A stretch of DNA of 64,000 nucleotides from assembly GCF_025822245.1 (NCBI RefSeq), contig NZ_JACKTL010000017.1:124001-188000 (forward strand), given 5' to 3'. The notes under the pieces are model-generated. The model worked only from the letters and a program-made list of their open reading frames with translations. It was not told the DNA's origin and made no database searches. The DNA comes from Mycolicibacterium hodleri. Its GTDB lineage: Bacteria > Actinomycetota > Actinomycetes > Mycobacteriales > Mycobacteriaceae. Each line of letters starts with the position of its first letter. The stretch's first letter is position 1. This document shows positions 1-7,346 of this stretch, piece after piece. The position numbers were made by a program, and so were the translations under genes.

Positions 1-770
1 GAGACCACGGCCGTACCCTCGTCGAGGTCGTCGTACAACCGCACCACCAACTCGGTCTTGAGTCCCTGATCCAGCTGATTGGTCGCCAGCATCTTGCCGA
101 CACGTCCGAAGAACGGGTCGTTGGCCGCGACGGGCTTGGCGTCCAGCCCTAGCTCGCCGAGCACGTCCAATCCCCGTCCCACCCACGAATCACGATGTTC
201 CGCAGCTTGTTCCGGAGTTCCGACGATCACGTACTCGTGCATCCTAAAGGCCTGCATCCGCGCCGGATCGATCGCCGGCTCGTGCCGGAAACAGTAGCCG
301 TAGACGTCGAGCAGTTGCCCGGAGTCCGGCAGTGTCGAATCGAGCGTCGAGTATGCCGGGTGGCACGCGGCCGATACCAACATCGTGCCTGCCGGATGCA
401 GGTGACTGTCCCACGGCTCACCCGCGTCCCGGTCCGCCAGCAGCGCGCGGTGATCCTTGTTGTCCCCCGTAAAGGTCGAAATTGCTCCCGTCAGATCTGG
501 GAACGACGCTATGTAGTCGGTCTTTTCGAAAGCTGCGCGTGAGTAGACCGGCGGAAATCGCAAGAGCTTCGGTTGGTCGCCGTGGACCGAACGGCCCTTC
601 CGACGCACGACGTGGTCGATGCCGTCGATGACAGCCTCGAAGACGGCTCCACGTCCGTACAACCCGTCTATTCCCATGGGGACGAGTAGGCCCGCTTGCA
701 CGAGCTCGTCGCGAAACTGCTTACGCCGCAGCGCGAGCGACTCGATTCGATTGTCATCAACGGTGGTCAA
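1..770 (-). CDS. amino acid--[acyl-carrier-protein] ligase, class II aaRS-like (C-terminus outside window)
   Basis: This is the N-terminal 256 residues of a gene that runs off the left edge. It resembles the truncated seryl-tRNA-synthetase homologues that lack a tRNA-binding domain and instead load amino acids onto the phosphopantetheine of small carrier proteins (Bll0957 type). The visible part holds Cys136 in AACHPAY, a motif-2-like stretch FRHEP (161-165) and Glu179 in FRMHEYV. In the characterised family two Cys and one Glu bind an active-site zinc, so Cys136 and Glu179 fit; the second Cys would lie outside. The start is TTG at 770, the first possible start after an in-frame stop, with GAGGG six bases upstream. 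The stop of the next gene upstream is only 9 bp away, so the two are co-transcribed. The amino acid specificity cannot be read here. Confidence 0.85.
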   Translation of the reverse strand, partial: MTTVDDNRIESLALRRKQFRDELVQAGLLVPMGIDGLYGRGAVFEAVIDGIDHVVRRKGRSVHGDQPKLLRFPPVYSRAAFEKTDYIASFPDLTGAISTFTGDNKDHRALLADRDAGEPWDSHLHPAGTMLVSAACHPAYSTLDSTLPDSGQLLDVYGYCFRHEPAIDPARMQAFRMHEYVIVGTPEQAAEHRDSWVGRGLDVLGELGLDAKPVAANDPFFGRVGKMLATNQLDQGLKTELVVRLYDDLDEGTAVV

Positions 771-779
771 TTGACGCCC

Positions 780-1946
780 TCATCCACGATAGGCCAATAC
801 GAGCTGGGAATTGTTTTGACGGATTCGGTCGTTGGACACCATCAACTGCGGGCCGTAGGAATCGCGCAGTAGACGGCCCATGGACAGTTGGTGATCCTCG
901 CGGTATCCGTTGATGCCGATGAGTGCGAGCGCATTGGCCACGACCTCGATCACCGCGGTCGACGCGGCGAGTTTGAGATTGTTCATCGCAATGGTGAACC
1001 CAATCGTGGGCTCGACGGAACCCGACTCGATGAAGGCCTCGTACCGCATCACCCCGGCGGTTACGGTCGACTCGAAGTTCTGGTGCACGACGGTCAGGTC
1101 GGCGAGCTTCGCCGCTTGCGGCAATGGCTTTCCGTCGGCTTTGCGAGCGGCCTGCCGAACTGCCTGCCGAGCCTTCGTGACTGCGGCGTCCGCAATGCCG
1201 AGCCAGACCGAAGCCCACAGGGTGTGAGAGGCAGGCAGCATCGTGCCAGCCGCGATGGTCGCGTAGTCGACGGGCAGAACATGGGATCGCAACGTCTTCG
1301 TCGACAACAGATAGCCCGGGCTGCACGTCCCACGAAATCCGAGCACGTCCCACGTGCCGGTTCTCTCCAGGCTCGTGGAACCCGCCGGGCACACCAGCAG
1401 GACCTGATCGCTCGCGGCACTGTCAGGACCGCGCCGAGCGGTGGCACAAATGTAGTCGGCGTATTCGGCGTACGAGATGACCGGTGCGTTCTTCTCCAAC
1501 GTCACCTCGTCGCCGTCGGTCAGGACGGCACAGGACGACGAGCCGATGTCGCCGCCGGTAGTGATCTCCGTAGTTGCCGACGCAAGCAGGGATTCATTTG
1601 CTGCAATGCTCGCCGTCAGGTCGGCGATGGGCCCGGACGCACCGTGCCGGGCCAACGTCAGCGCCTGGGTGTGATGCATTGCAAACACCATTCCGGCCGA
1701 GCTGCATGCGGATCCCAAACCGCGCGCGACCTTGGCGAGGTCGGACACGCGGAACGAGCGACCCCCAATGCCGACGGGGAGAGAGCTGGACAGCAGCCTT
1801 GCGTCCTTCAGGGCCTCCACGGCCTCGTGCGGAAAGCGGGCCATGCGGTCGACGTCGCCAGCCGCGGCAGCGGCGGCCCGAACCGCCTCGGCGAGTCCGG
1901 GAATCGACGTACCGTCGGACGTCGAGGCGTTCACGCCACCATTCAT
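780..1946 (-). CDS. acyl-CoA dehydrogenase-fold flavoprotein of the carrier-protein cluster
   Basis: The 388-residue protein has the length and layout of the acyl-CoA dehydrogenase family: a helical N-terminal domain, a central beta domain around residues 120-230 and a C-terminal helical bundle. The C-terminal segment where these enzymes normally carry the catalytic Glu (YEGT-like) reads YGPQLMVSNDR here, so the usual base appears absent. It may act on a carrier-bound aminoacyl thioester, or use flavin in another way; this is inference. ATG 1946 is chosen over the longer TTG at 1985 because AGGGGG lies seven bases before it. It is the first gene of a leftward operon with the ligase and is divergent from the carrier-protein gene. 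Confidence 0.75.
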   Translation of the reverse strand: MNGGVNASTSDGTSIPGLAEAVRAAAAAAGDVDRMARFPHEAVEALKDARLLSSSLPVGIGGRSFRVSDLAKVARGLGSACSSAGMVFAMHHTQALTLARHGASGPIADLTASIAANESLLASATTEITTGGDIGSSSCAVLTDGDEVTLEKNAPVISYAEYADYICATARRGPDSAASDQVLLVCPAGSTSLERTGTWDVLGFRGTCSPGYLLSTKTLRSHVLPVDYATIAAGTMLPASHTLWASVWLGIADAAVTKARQAVRQAARKADGKPLPQAAKLADLTVVHQNFESTVTAGVMRYEAFIESGSVEPTIGFTIAMNNLKLAASTAVIEVVANALALIGINGYREDHQLSMGRLLRDSYGPQLMVSNDRIRQNNSQLVLAYRG

Positions 1947-2010
1947 CCGGAGACCCCCTAGGAATTGACGCCGATGCAGCGTCAAGAAGAGTGTACGTTG
2001 CTGTTCTGCG

Positions 2011-2024
2011 TTCAGCTAACTGAA
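2011..2024. promoter_or_regulatory. near-palindrome in the divergent promoter region of the carrier-protein cluster
   Basis: TTCAG-CTAA-CTGAA has perfect 5-bp arms around a 4-bp centre. It lies in the 98 bp between the two divergent transcription units (dehydrogenase-like gene leftwards, carrier protein rightwards), just before a CATACT -10-like hexamer at 2029-2034. It is a candidate operator able to control both units. No regulator gene is present in the visible cluster. Confidence 0.35.
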
Positions 2025-2044
2025 AATGCATACTTGGCGTTACG

Positions 2045-2290
2045 ATGTCTACCATGCAGGAACTGATTCGCAAAGTACTGAACGCGCACGGCCGACTGAC
2101 GGTTGACCCCGAAGGCGTCGATTCCGGGGCCGATCTCTACGACCTCGGCCTCACCTCGCACGCCTCCGTCAACGTCATGCTGGCGCTCGAGGACGAGTTC
2201 GACGTCGAGTTTCCCGACGAGAGCCTGAAGAAGTCCACCTTTGCCTCCATCGACAACATCGAACGAGTTGTCGCGAGCTTGACCGGATAG
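2045..2290 (+). CDS. acyl/aminoacyl carrier protein
   Basis: This 81-residue acidic protein has the four-helix carrier-protein pattern, with the attachment sequence DLGLTSHAS; Ser38 is the predicted phosphopantetheine site. The DSL-like motif has T before the Ser, as in carrier proteins paired with aaRS-like ligases. It is the likely partner of the ligase at the left edge and is matured by the AcpS-type enzyme encoded 3.4 kb downstream. ATG 2045 is used; no clear Shine-Dalgarno precedes it and a second ATG lies at 2054. The DUF1839 gene follows after 5 bp. Confidence 0.9.
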   Translation: MSTMQELIRKVLNAHGRLTVDPEGVDSGADLYDLGLTSHASVNVMLALEDEFDVEFPDESLKKSTFASIDNIERVVASLTG

Positions 2291-2295
2291 CGCGA

Positions 2296-3282
2296 GTGAA
2301 CCTGTCCGCAGTGACCGCCGGGCTGTCGGCGCCACCCTTGCAGATCGCCGCAAGCCCGGCCGACCACCGCCCGCACTTCACCCATCACTCAGACCGGAAC
2401 TGGCCCGAGACCAACTGCTACTTCGATCTGTGGATCGAGATACTGCATTGTCTCGGCCTCGATCCCGTGCCCACCTTTGCCAGTCTGCTGTCGGCCGACC
2501 ACGACGGGTTGCAGTGGGACTTCATCAAGCCGCAGCCAGAAGACCTGCGCCGTCTCTACGGTGTGGAGGTCGCCGAGGAGAACATCTGGCTGCCCGTCCT
2601 CGAGATGATCGAGTCGGGCCCCCACCGAGGCCTCTTGCATACCGTCGAGGTGGACAGTTGGTGGCTACCGGATACCAGCGGAACCGCCTATCGAAACGAC
2701 CACGTCAAGACCACGATCGTGCCGACCCGCGTGGACCGCGCCAATCGCACGATGTGGTATCTGCACAATGCCGGACTATTCGAGCTTCGTGACGACGACT
2801 TCGACGGAGTCTTCAATCTCGGCCACCCCGTCGACGGGGTACTTCCGCCCTATGTCGAACGAATTCGCCTGTCGCCCCGGCTGGCCGAACCCGATGCACT
2901 CCCTCGAATGGTCAAGGAGCACCTCGCGCGGCGCCCCACGGGCAACCCGATCGATCGGCTGATCAACGGCGTTCAGCGCGCGACGGAATGGCTTCCTGGC
3001 GCAGGCATGGAACTCTTTCATCCGTGGGCCTTCGCGACGTTGCGCCAATGCGGCGCAACGGCTGAATTGACTGCCGACTTGAGCGTTCATCTCGAACCGC
3101 ACTTCGCCGGGGCAGCGAAAGCCGAGCAGGACTTCAGGGACGTCGCGGCCGCAGCGAAGTCAGTGCAATTCAAGATGGCCCGCGTCGCGTCGGGACGAAC
3201 GGTCGAGATCACCCCAGCACTGGAGTCCATGGCGGCCTCCTGGCAGTCGGGTATGGACACCGTCGCCCGTGCGGCTGGGTGA
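2296..3282 (+). CDS. DUF1839 family protein, candidate aminoacyl-carrier-protein transferase
   Basis: This 328-residue protein has the DUF1839 hallmarks: WPETNCYFDLW at 36-46, an FIKPQPEDLRRLYG segment, then VEVDSWWLPDT, HVKTTIV and YLHNAG. No function is established for the family as far as I know. I infer a papain-like transferase: an early invariant Cys (Cys41 in NCY), a VD-x-x-LPDT strand and a following His (His136) recall the BtrH N-terminal domain, which moves an acyl group from a carrier protein to an aminoglycoside. Its place directly after a carrier protein and in one operon with a ligase fits. The start is GTG 2296. Its 3' end overlaps the next gene by 14 bp, suggesting coupled translation. 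Confidence 0.75.
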   Translation: MNLSAVTAGLSAPPLQIAASPADHRPHFTHHSDRNWPETNCYFDLWIEILHCLGLDPVPTFASLLSADHDGLQWDFIKPQPEDLRRLYGVEVAEENIWLPVLEMIESGPHRGLLHTVEVDSWWLPDTSGTAYRNDHVKTTIVPTRVDRANRTMWYLHNAGLFELRDDDFDGVFNLGHPVDGVLPPYVERIRLSPRLAEPDALPRMVKEHLARRPTGNPIDRLINGVQRATEWLPGAGMELFHPWAFATLRQCGATAELTADLSVHLEPHFAGAAKAEQDFRDVAAAAKSVQFKMARVASGRTVEITPALESMAASWQSGMDTVARAAG

Positions 3283-5680
3283 CGTGCTCGAGGACTGGCA
3301 ACTGCTACAAACCCGGCCCGGACAGTACGCCGCGCCGGGCGACCTCGCCGACCAGTGGACCGACGCTCCCACCGTGTCCGTTCCGTGCCCCGTGTCGCTC
3401 TCCGAAGCGACGGACGTCGACGACTTCGACTGGTGGCAACGATGCGCATTCGACGCGAGCGAGCACACGACGATCGAGTTTCAGGGGCTGACGTTCCCGG
3501 CCACCGTGTTCGTCGACGGTGAACCCGTCGCCGACGTCACGTCGATGTTCCTTCCAGTGCGTGTCGAGGTCGAATGCGGTCGGCACGAGATCTGCGTGCG
3601 CTTCGGATCACTGAACGACTGGCTCACTCGGCGTCGTCCCCGGGGGCGGTGGCGTTCGAGCCTCGTCGCCTCCCAGGGTCTCCGTTGGGCAAGAACCACA
3701 CTTCTCGGCAGGGCGCCGGTGTACGGCGATCAGCCTGCGTACGTTGGATTTTGGCGCCCCGTCGTCGTCACCTCCACGCGACTTCGTACGACGTTCGTCC
3801 TCAGAGCAGACACCACCGGCGACATCACGATCGAGGGCTCGACGACTGCGCCAGAAGCGACGCATGTCGAACTCGTGGTGTCAGACCCCACGGGAAACAT
3901 GATCGCCCAGCACACCGCTGTAGTGCAGGCTGGCCGCTTCACGGCGACGGCACGCGCGGAGGATCCACGGCTTTGGTGGCCGCGTGGTTACGGATCACAA
4001 CCGATCTACCGCGCCGCGGCCTTCATCGACGGACAGCGAGTCGCGGAGCGCCTCTTCGGTTTTCGCACGGTGACCTCAACCTACGAGCCCTCGGGCTTCG
4101 AGCTCCACGTCAACGGCGTTCGCATCTTCTGCCGTGGCGCCACGTGGACCCCGCCAAACGTCAAGACCCTCAACGTCGACCACGACGAGATGCGCCGGCA
4201 CGTGAAGGCCCTTGCAGATGCGGGCGCCAACATGGTGCGAATCGTCGGCGGCCTCGTCTACGAACAAGCGGCGTTCTGGGAGTGCTGCGCGGAACTGGGA
4301 GTGATGGTCTGGCAGGACGCTATGCAGGCCACCTTCGACCCTCCCCCCGAGGTCTCCGACACGATTGCGCGCGAACTGGAGTACGTGCTCGACGAAGTAT
4401 CGGGCAATCCGGCGTTGGTCGTCGTCAGCGGCGGCAGCGAGACGCTGCAACAGCCCGAGATGCTGGGCGTGGAGCGCGAAACCATCACGATCGACGTCGT
4501 CGACTCGCTTCTGCCGCACGTGACGGCCCAACACTCCGACGCCCAGTACGTCCGTGCCAGCCCGTCACCCCCACCGTCCAGCGACGATCTGGCCATTCGT
4601 CCCGACACCGGGATCGCCCACTGGTTCGGCGTCGGCGGCTATCTACGGCCCATCTCCGACGTTCGCTCGGCATCGGTGGGTTTTGCCGCCGAATGCTTGG
4701 CGTTCGCCAACCCTCCTTCCGTGGAGGCCGTGGAGCGCCACTTCGGTTCGGCCTCGGTCGCCGGTCATCATCCCGACTGGAAGGCCGGGGTACCACGCGA
4801 TCGCGGTTCATCATGGGATTTCGAGGACGTTCGCGACTTCTATGCACGCGAGGTCTTCGGCGAGGATCTGCTCGCGGTGCGGCGAGTCGACCCCGAGCGC
4901 TATCTTCAACTGGGCAGGCTTGCCATTGCTCAGGCAATGGGCGATTGCTTCAGGTTCTGGAGGCGCAGTGACTCCGGTTGCTCGGGGGCTCTCGTACTGG
5001 CAGGCAAGGACACTCGCCCCGGCGCCGGGTGGGGTCTTCTCGACGTCGACGGTGCCCCCAAGGCGGCGTTGGCCGTACTGGCCCGCGCCTGGGCGCCAGT
5101 CGCGGTGATCCTCAGCGACGACGGTCTGTCTGGTGTTCGACTCGACATCCACAACGACACCCCACGGCCGGTCTCCGGACAATTGACACTGATCGCCACC
5201 AACTCCGCGGGTACCCGGGCCGTCGATTCGACCCGCGACGTCGACGTTCCCGCCCACTCGTCGCTGACGTTCACCGATGCGCAGTTGTCGGGGCGATTCC
5301 GAGACCTCAGCCATGCCTTCAGGTTTGGCGGGCCGACGGCGGATGCGGTCGAGGCAACCGTTCGCTTCGACGACGGCCGGGAACCGATTCGTGACGTGCT
5401 CGTCGTCAATCCTCATCCCCGCCAAGCACACGCCGACCTGACCGCCGTCGCACGACGACGCGACGACGATCACTGGGACCTATTCATCTCTTCGAAGGTG
5501 GCTCTACGCTACGTATCCGTGTCCATCGCCGGCTGGACGCTGTCGGACAACGTATTTCATCTGGCGGCGCACCTGCCCTACACCGTCGGGCTCACCCGGG
5601 CTACCACCGGTGCACCAATCAGGGGGACGGTCGGTTCGATCGATCTCTCGTCAACAGCGGCCGTCGTGACGGCGCCGTGA
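3269..5680 (+). CDS. glycoside hydrolase family 2-like protein (beta-mannosidase-like)
   Basis: This 803-residue protein has the GH2 domain order: an N-terminal jelly-roll sugar-binding domain (about 1-190), an immunoglobulin-like domain (about 190-285), a TIM-barrel catalytic domain (about 285-600) and C-terminal beta domains. Barrel motifs include CCAELGVMVWQDAM. The acid/base Glu is kept as E391 in VVSGGSE (usually GNNE or WNGNNE), and the nucleophile position is E475 in GFAAEC. The surrounding residues are degenerate, so substrate or even activity may differ from standard beta-mannosidases. There is no signal peptide, so it should act in the cytoplasm. GTG 3269 lies inside the DUF1839 gene; the 3' end overlaps the AcpS gene by GTGA. 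Its link with aminoacyl-carrier chemistry is unexplained. Confidence 0.75.
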   Translation: MRLGDVLEDWQLLQTRPGQYAAPGDLADQWTDAPTVSVPCPVSLSEATDVDDFDWWQRCAFDASEHTTIEFQGLTFPATVFVDGEPVADVTSMFLPVRVEVECGRHEICVRFGSLNDWLTRRRPRGRWRSSLVASQGLRWARTTLLGRAPVYGDQPAYVGFWRPVVVTSTRLRTTFVLRADTTGDITIEGSTTAPEATHVELVVSDPTGNMIAQHTAVVQAGRFTATARAEDPRLWWPRGYGSQPIYRAAAFIDGQRVAERLFGFRTVTSTYEPSGFELHVNGVRIFCRGATWTPPNVKTLNVDHDEMRRHVKALADAGANMVRIVGGLVYEQAAFWECCAELGVMVWQDAMQATFDPPPEVSDTIARELEYVLDEVSGNPALVVVSGGSETLQQPEMLGVERETITIDVVDSLLPHVTAQHSDAQYVRASPSPPPSSDDLAIRPDTGIAHWFGVGGYLRPISDVRSASVGFAAECLAFANPPSVEAVERHFGSASVAGHHPDWKAGVPRDRGSSWDFEDVRDFYAREVFGEDLLAVRRVDPERYLQLGRLAIAQAMGDCFRFWRRSDSGCSGALVLAGKDTRPGAGWGLLDVDGAPKAALAVLARAWAPVAVILSDDGLSGVRLDIHNDTPRPVSGQLTLIATNSAGTRAVDSTRDVDVPAHSSLTFTDAQLSGRFRDLSHAFRFGGPTADAVEATVRFDDGREPIRDVLVVNPHPRQAHADLTAVARRRDDDHWDLFISSKVALRYVSVSIAGWTLSDNVFHLAAHLPYTVGLTRATTGAPIRGTVGSIDLSSTAAVVTAP

Positions 5681-6108
5681 TCCCGCCGCCGGTCAGCATT
5701 CCATCCCACCGCGTTCGCGTGGGGTGCGACCTCGTCGAACTGGCAGAGGTGGAGAACTCGGTGGCCACCTTCGGGACGAGATATCTCCGCAGAATCTTCA
5801 CGGACTCCGAATTGGACGAGTGCAGCGGGCCGACGCACATTGCCCGACTCGCCGCGCGGTTCGCGGCGAAGGAGGCGGCGGTCAAGGCCTTCGCAGTTCC
5901 CGAGTCCGCGTTCGTCCCCAAGGAGATTGAAGTCGTCTCGAACCAGTCCGTGCCACGGTTGCAGCTGAGCGGCGCGGCAGCACGGCTGGCTGCCCTCCAG
6001 GGTTGGAGTGACGTGTCACTGTCGCTGTCGCACACGGCTTGCCACGCTGCAGCGGTCCTCGTTGCCGTCTGCATTGCGCCCGCGCGGAGTGCGCCCGAGC
6101 ATCTCTAG
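5677..6108 (+). CDS. holo-[acyl-carrier-protein] synthase (AcpS-type phosphopantetheinyl transferase)
   Basis: The 143-residue protein contains both AcpS signatures: VGCDLVELAEVE with the Mg-binding Asp18, and RFAAKEAAVKAF with Glu66. It transfers 4'-phosphopantetheine from CoA to a carrier-protein Ser. Housekeeping AcpS of mycobacteria is encoded elsewhere next to fatty-acid synthase genes, so this copy is probably dedicated to the carrier protein at 2045. It starts at GTG 5677, overlapping the preceding stop in GTGA, and is the last gene of the rightward operon. Confidence 0.88.
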   Translation: MIPPPVSIPSHRVRVGCDLVELAEVENSVATFGTRYLRRIFTDSELDECSGPTHIARLAARFAAKEAAVKAFAVPESAFVPKEIEVVSNQSVPRLQLSGAAARLAALQGWSDVSLSLSHTACHAAAVLVAVCIAPARSAPEHL

Positions 6109-6472
6109 TCGTCGAGTTCATAGCCCAGGCCAGCTCCTCGCTGGGTGGGTCGGTCACCGGGACGACCCATGCTTCTGACTGGGTGTCGCGTTTGCCATAT
6201 TCGATGGACGGCGTTAAGTTCGAGATTCATACTTCTGGTATGTAGACGCGCAGGGCATCCTCACGGGTGCGAGGGCAACGACGGTGAAGGCACACTCATG
6301 ACTACTCATGTCGCAAATCCGCATCATGGGGAGAGTTGGGCACATCTGGCCGACGCACGATACGCCGGGCTACCGCGACGGTGAGGCCGTCATCCCCGCG
6401 CCTCCCGATTGCACGACAAGCGTGTCAAATGTTTGCGGAGACAACGAGTGACGAACATCGACGGGGCCCAAG
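6109..6472. other. 364-bp spacer between the carrier-protein operon and the glycosyltransferase gene
   Basis: No convincing protein fills this stretch. It contains a small open frame (6298-6384, listed separately) and a short perfect inverted repeat, CATAC-TTCTG-GTATG, at 6228-6242, which could be an operator or part of a promoter. The composition is less GC-rich than the conserved core. No terminator-like hairpin with a T-tract was recognised. Confidence 0.4.
6298..6384 (+). CDS. possible 28-residue small protein
   Basis: ATG 6298 is preceded at 6 bp by GAAGG and opens a 28-codon frame, beginning MTTHVANPHHGESW and ending LPRR. It has no recognisable domain, signal or membrane segment. The ribosome-binding site is the only support. 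It may be a leader peptide for the glycosyltransferase gene 88 bp downstream, or chance. Confidence 0.25.
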   Translation: MTTHVANPHHGESWAHLADARYAGLPRR

Positions 6473-7252
6473 GTGACCGACTTCCAAGAGATAGACCTGC
6501 GCAGCGCTCGAGAGTCCGTGCTGATCGGTGGCCTGCCGTTCGAGGTGACAGACCTCCACACGGCTGTCCGCGACGTCGTCACGATCGCAGCGGGGTCGTC
6601 GAACCAGGGCCTGGTCGTGCGACTGTCCAACGCGTACTGCCTGACGCGGGCCAGCCGAGACCGTGAATATCGACGGCTGTTCGCCCGACCCGGCGTGACA
6701 CTTCCCGGCGGAGCATTGGTGACATGGGCGATAGGCATCCGTGCCCGCCATCCGCGGAAGGGCGCGTGGGTGCGGGGGCCGTCGTTCTTCCTCGAGGTTC
6801 TCGACCACGGACGCGAAGAAGACCTGCGCCACTTCATGATCGGCACCAGCGATCACACCCTGACCACGCTCGTCGACGACGCCACCAGCCGCTACCCGGG
6901 CGTGAACATCGTCGGCGCCTACGCATCACCCTCCATCGCCGCCGAGAACACGGTCGACCACGAGTGCGTGCAGCGCATCGCCGAAGCCAACGCCGACATC
7001 GTGTGGATCGGCCTGGACTCCCCGCAGCGGGAATTCACCGCCGCGGCGCTCGCGGAACGCTTGCCCGGTGTCTTCGTCGACGTCGGCGCCAATCTCGACT
7101 CGGTCGCCGGCTCGGTACGCCCCAAGCCGACGTGGATCGACGCTTCCGGTCTCGCAGGGGCCCACCAAGTGATGTGTGCTCTCAGGGGGATTCGGCGCAG
7201 TCAGCTTCTTGGCAACGCTCGGTTCGTCCTGGCCGTCATTCGCGGGGAGTGA
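6473..7252 (+). CDS. WecG/TagA/CpsF-family glycosyltransferase, degenerate
   Basis: This 259-residue protein aligns with the WecG/TagA fold that adds N-acetylmannosamine-type sugars to a lipid-linked acceptor. Recognisable blocks are VVRLSNAYCLTRASRD near the N-terminus, DIVWIGLDSPQREF (family VGLGxPKQE) and DVGANLDSVAG (family GVGAxFDxxAG). The catalytic-Asp block, normally ADG-G, reads LPGGALVTW here and lacks the Asp, and the GLEW block is GLAGAH. It may therefore be a divergent subfamily with altered chemistry. GTG 6473 gives the family start; no strong ribosome site is visible. It converges on the epimerase gene. Confidence 0.7.
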   Translation: MTDFQEIDLRSARESVLIGGLPFEVTDLHTAVRDVVTIAAGSSNQGLVVRLSNAYCLTRASRDREYRRLFARPGVTLPGGALVTWAIGIRARHPRKGAWVRGPSFFLEVLDHGREEDLRHFMIGTSDHTLTTLVDDATSRYPGVNIVGAYASPSIAAENTVDHECVQRIAEANADIVWIGLDSPQREFTAAALAERLPGVFVDVGANLDSVAGSVRPKPTWIDASGLAGAHQVMCALRGIRRSQLLGNARFVLAVIRGE

Positions 7253-7346
7253 CCCCGGGCAGCACGCTCGACGACCTCGACCTACGAATCGAAATGGCTA
7301 TTGGCCGTTGGCGTCGTGCCGGCGGCGGGAAGCCGAGCCCAGTTGC

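Noticed and set aside
3574-4971. 465-codon plus-strand frame inside the GH2-like gene
   Set aside because: It is an Arg-rich shadow of the main frame with no domain, as expected in GC-rich DNA.
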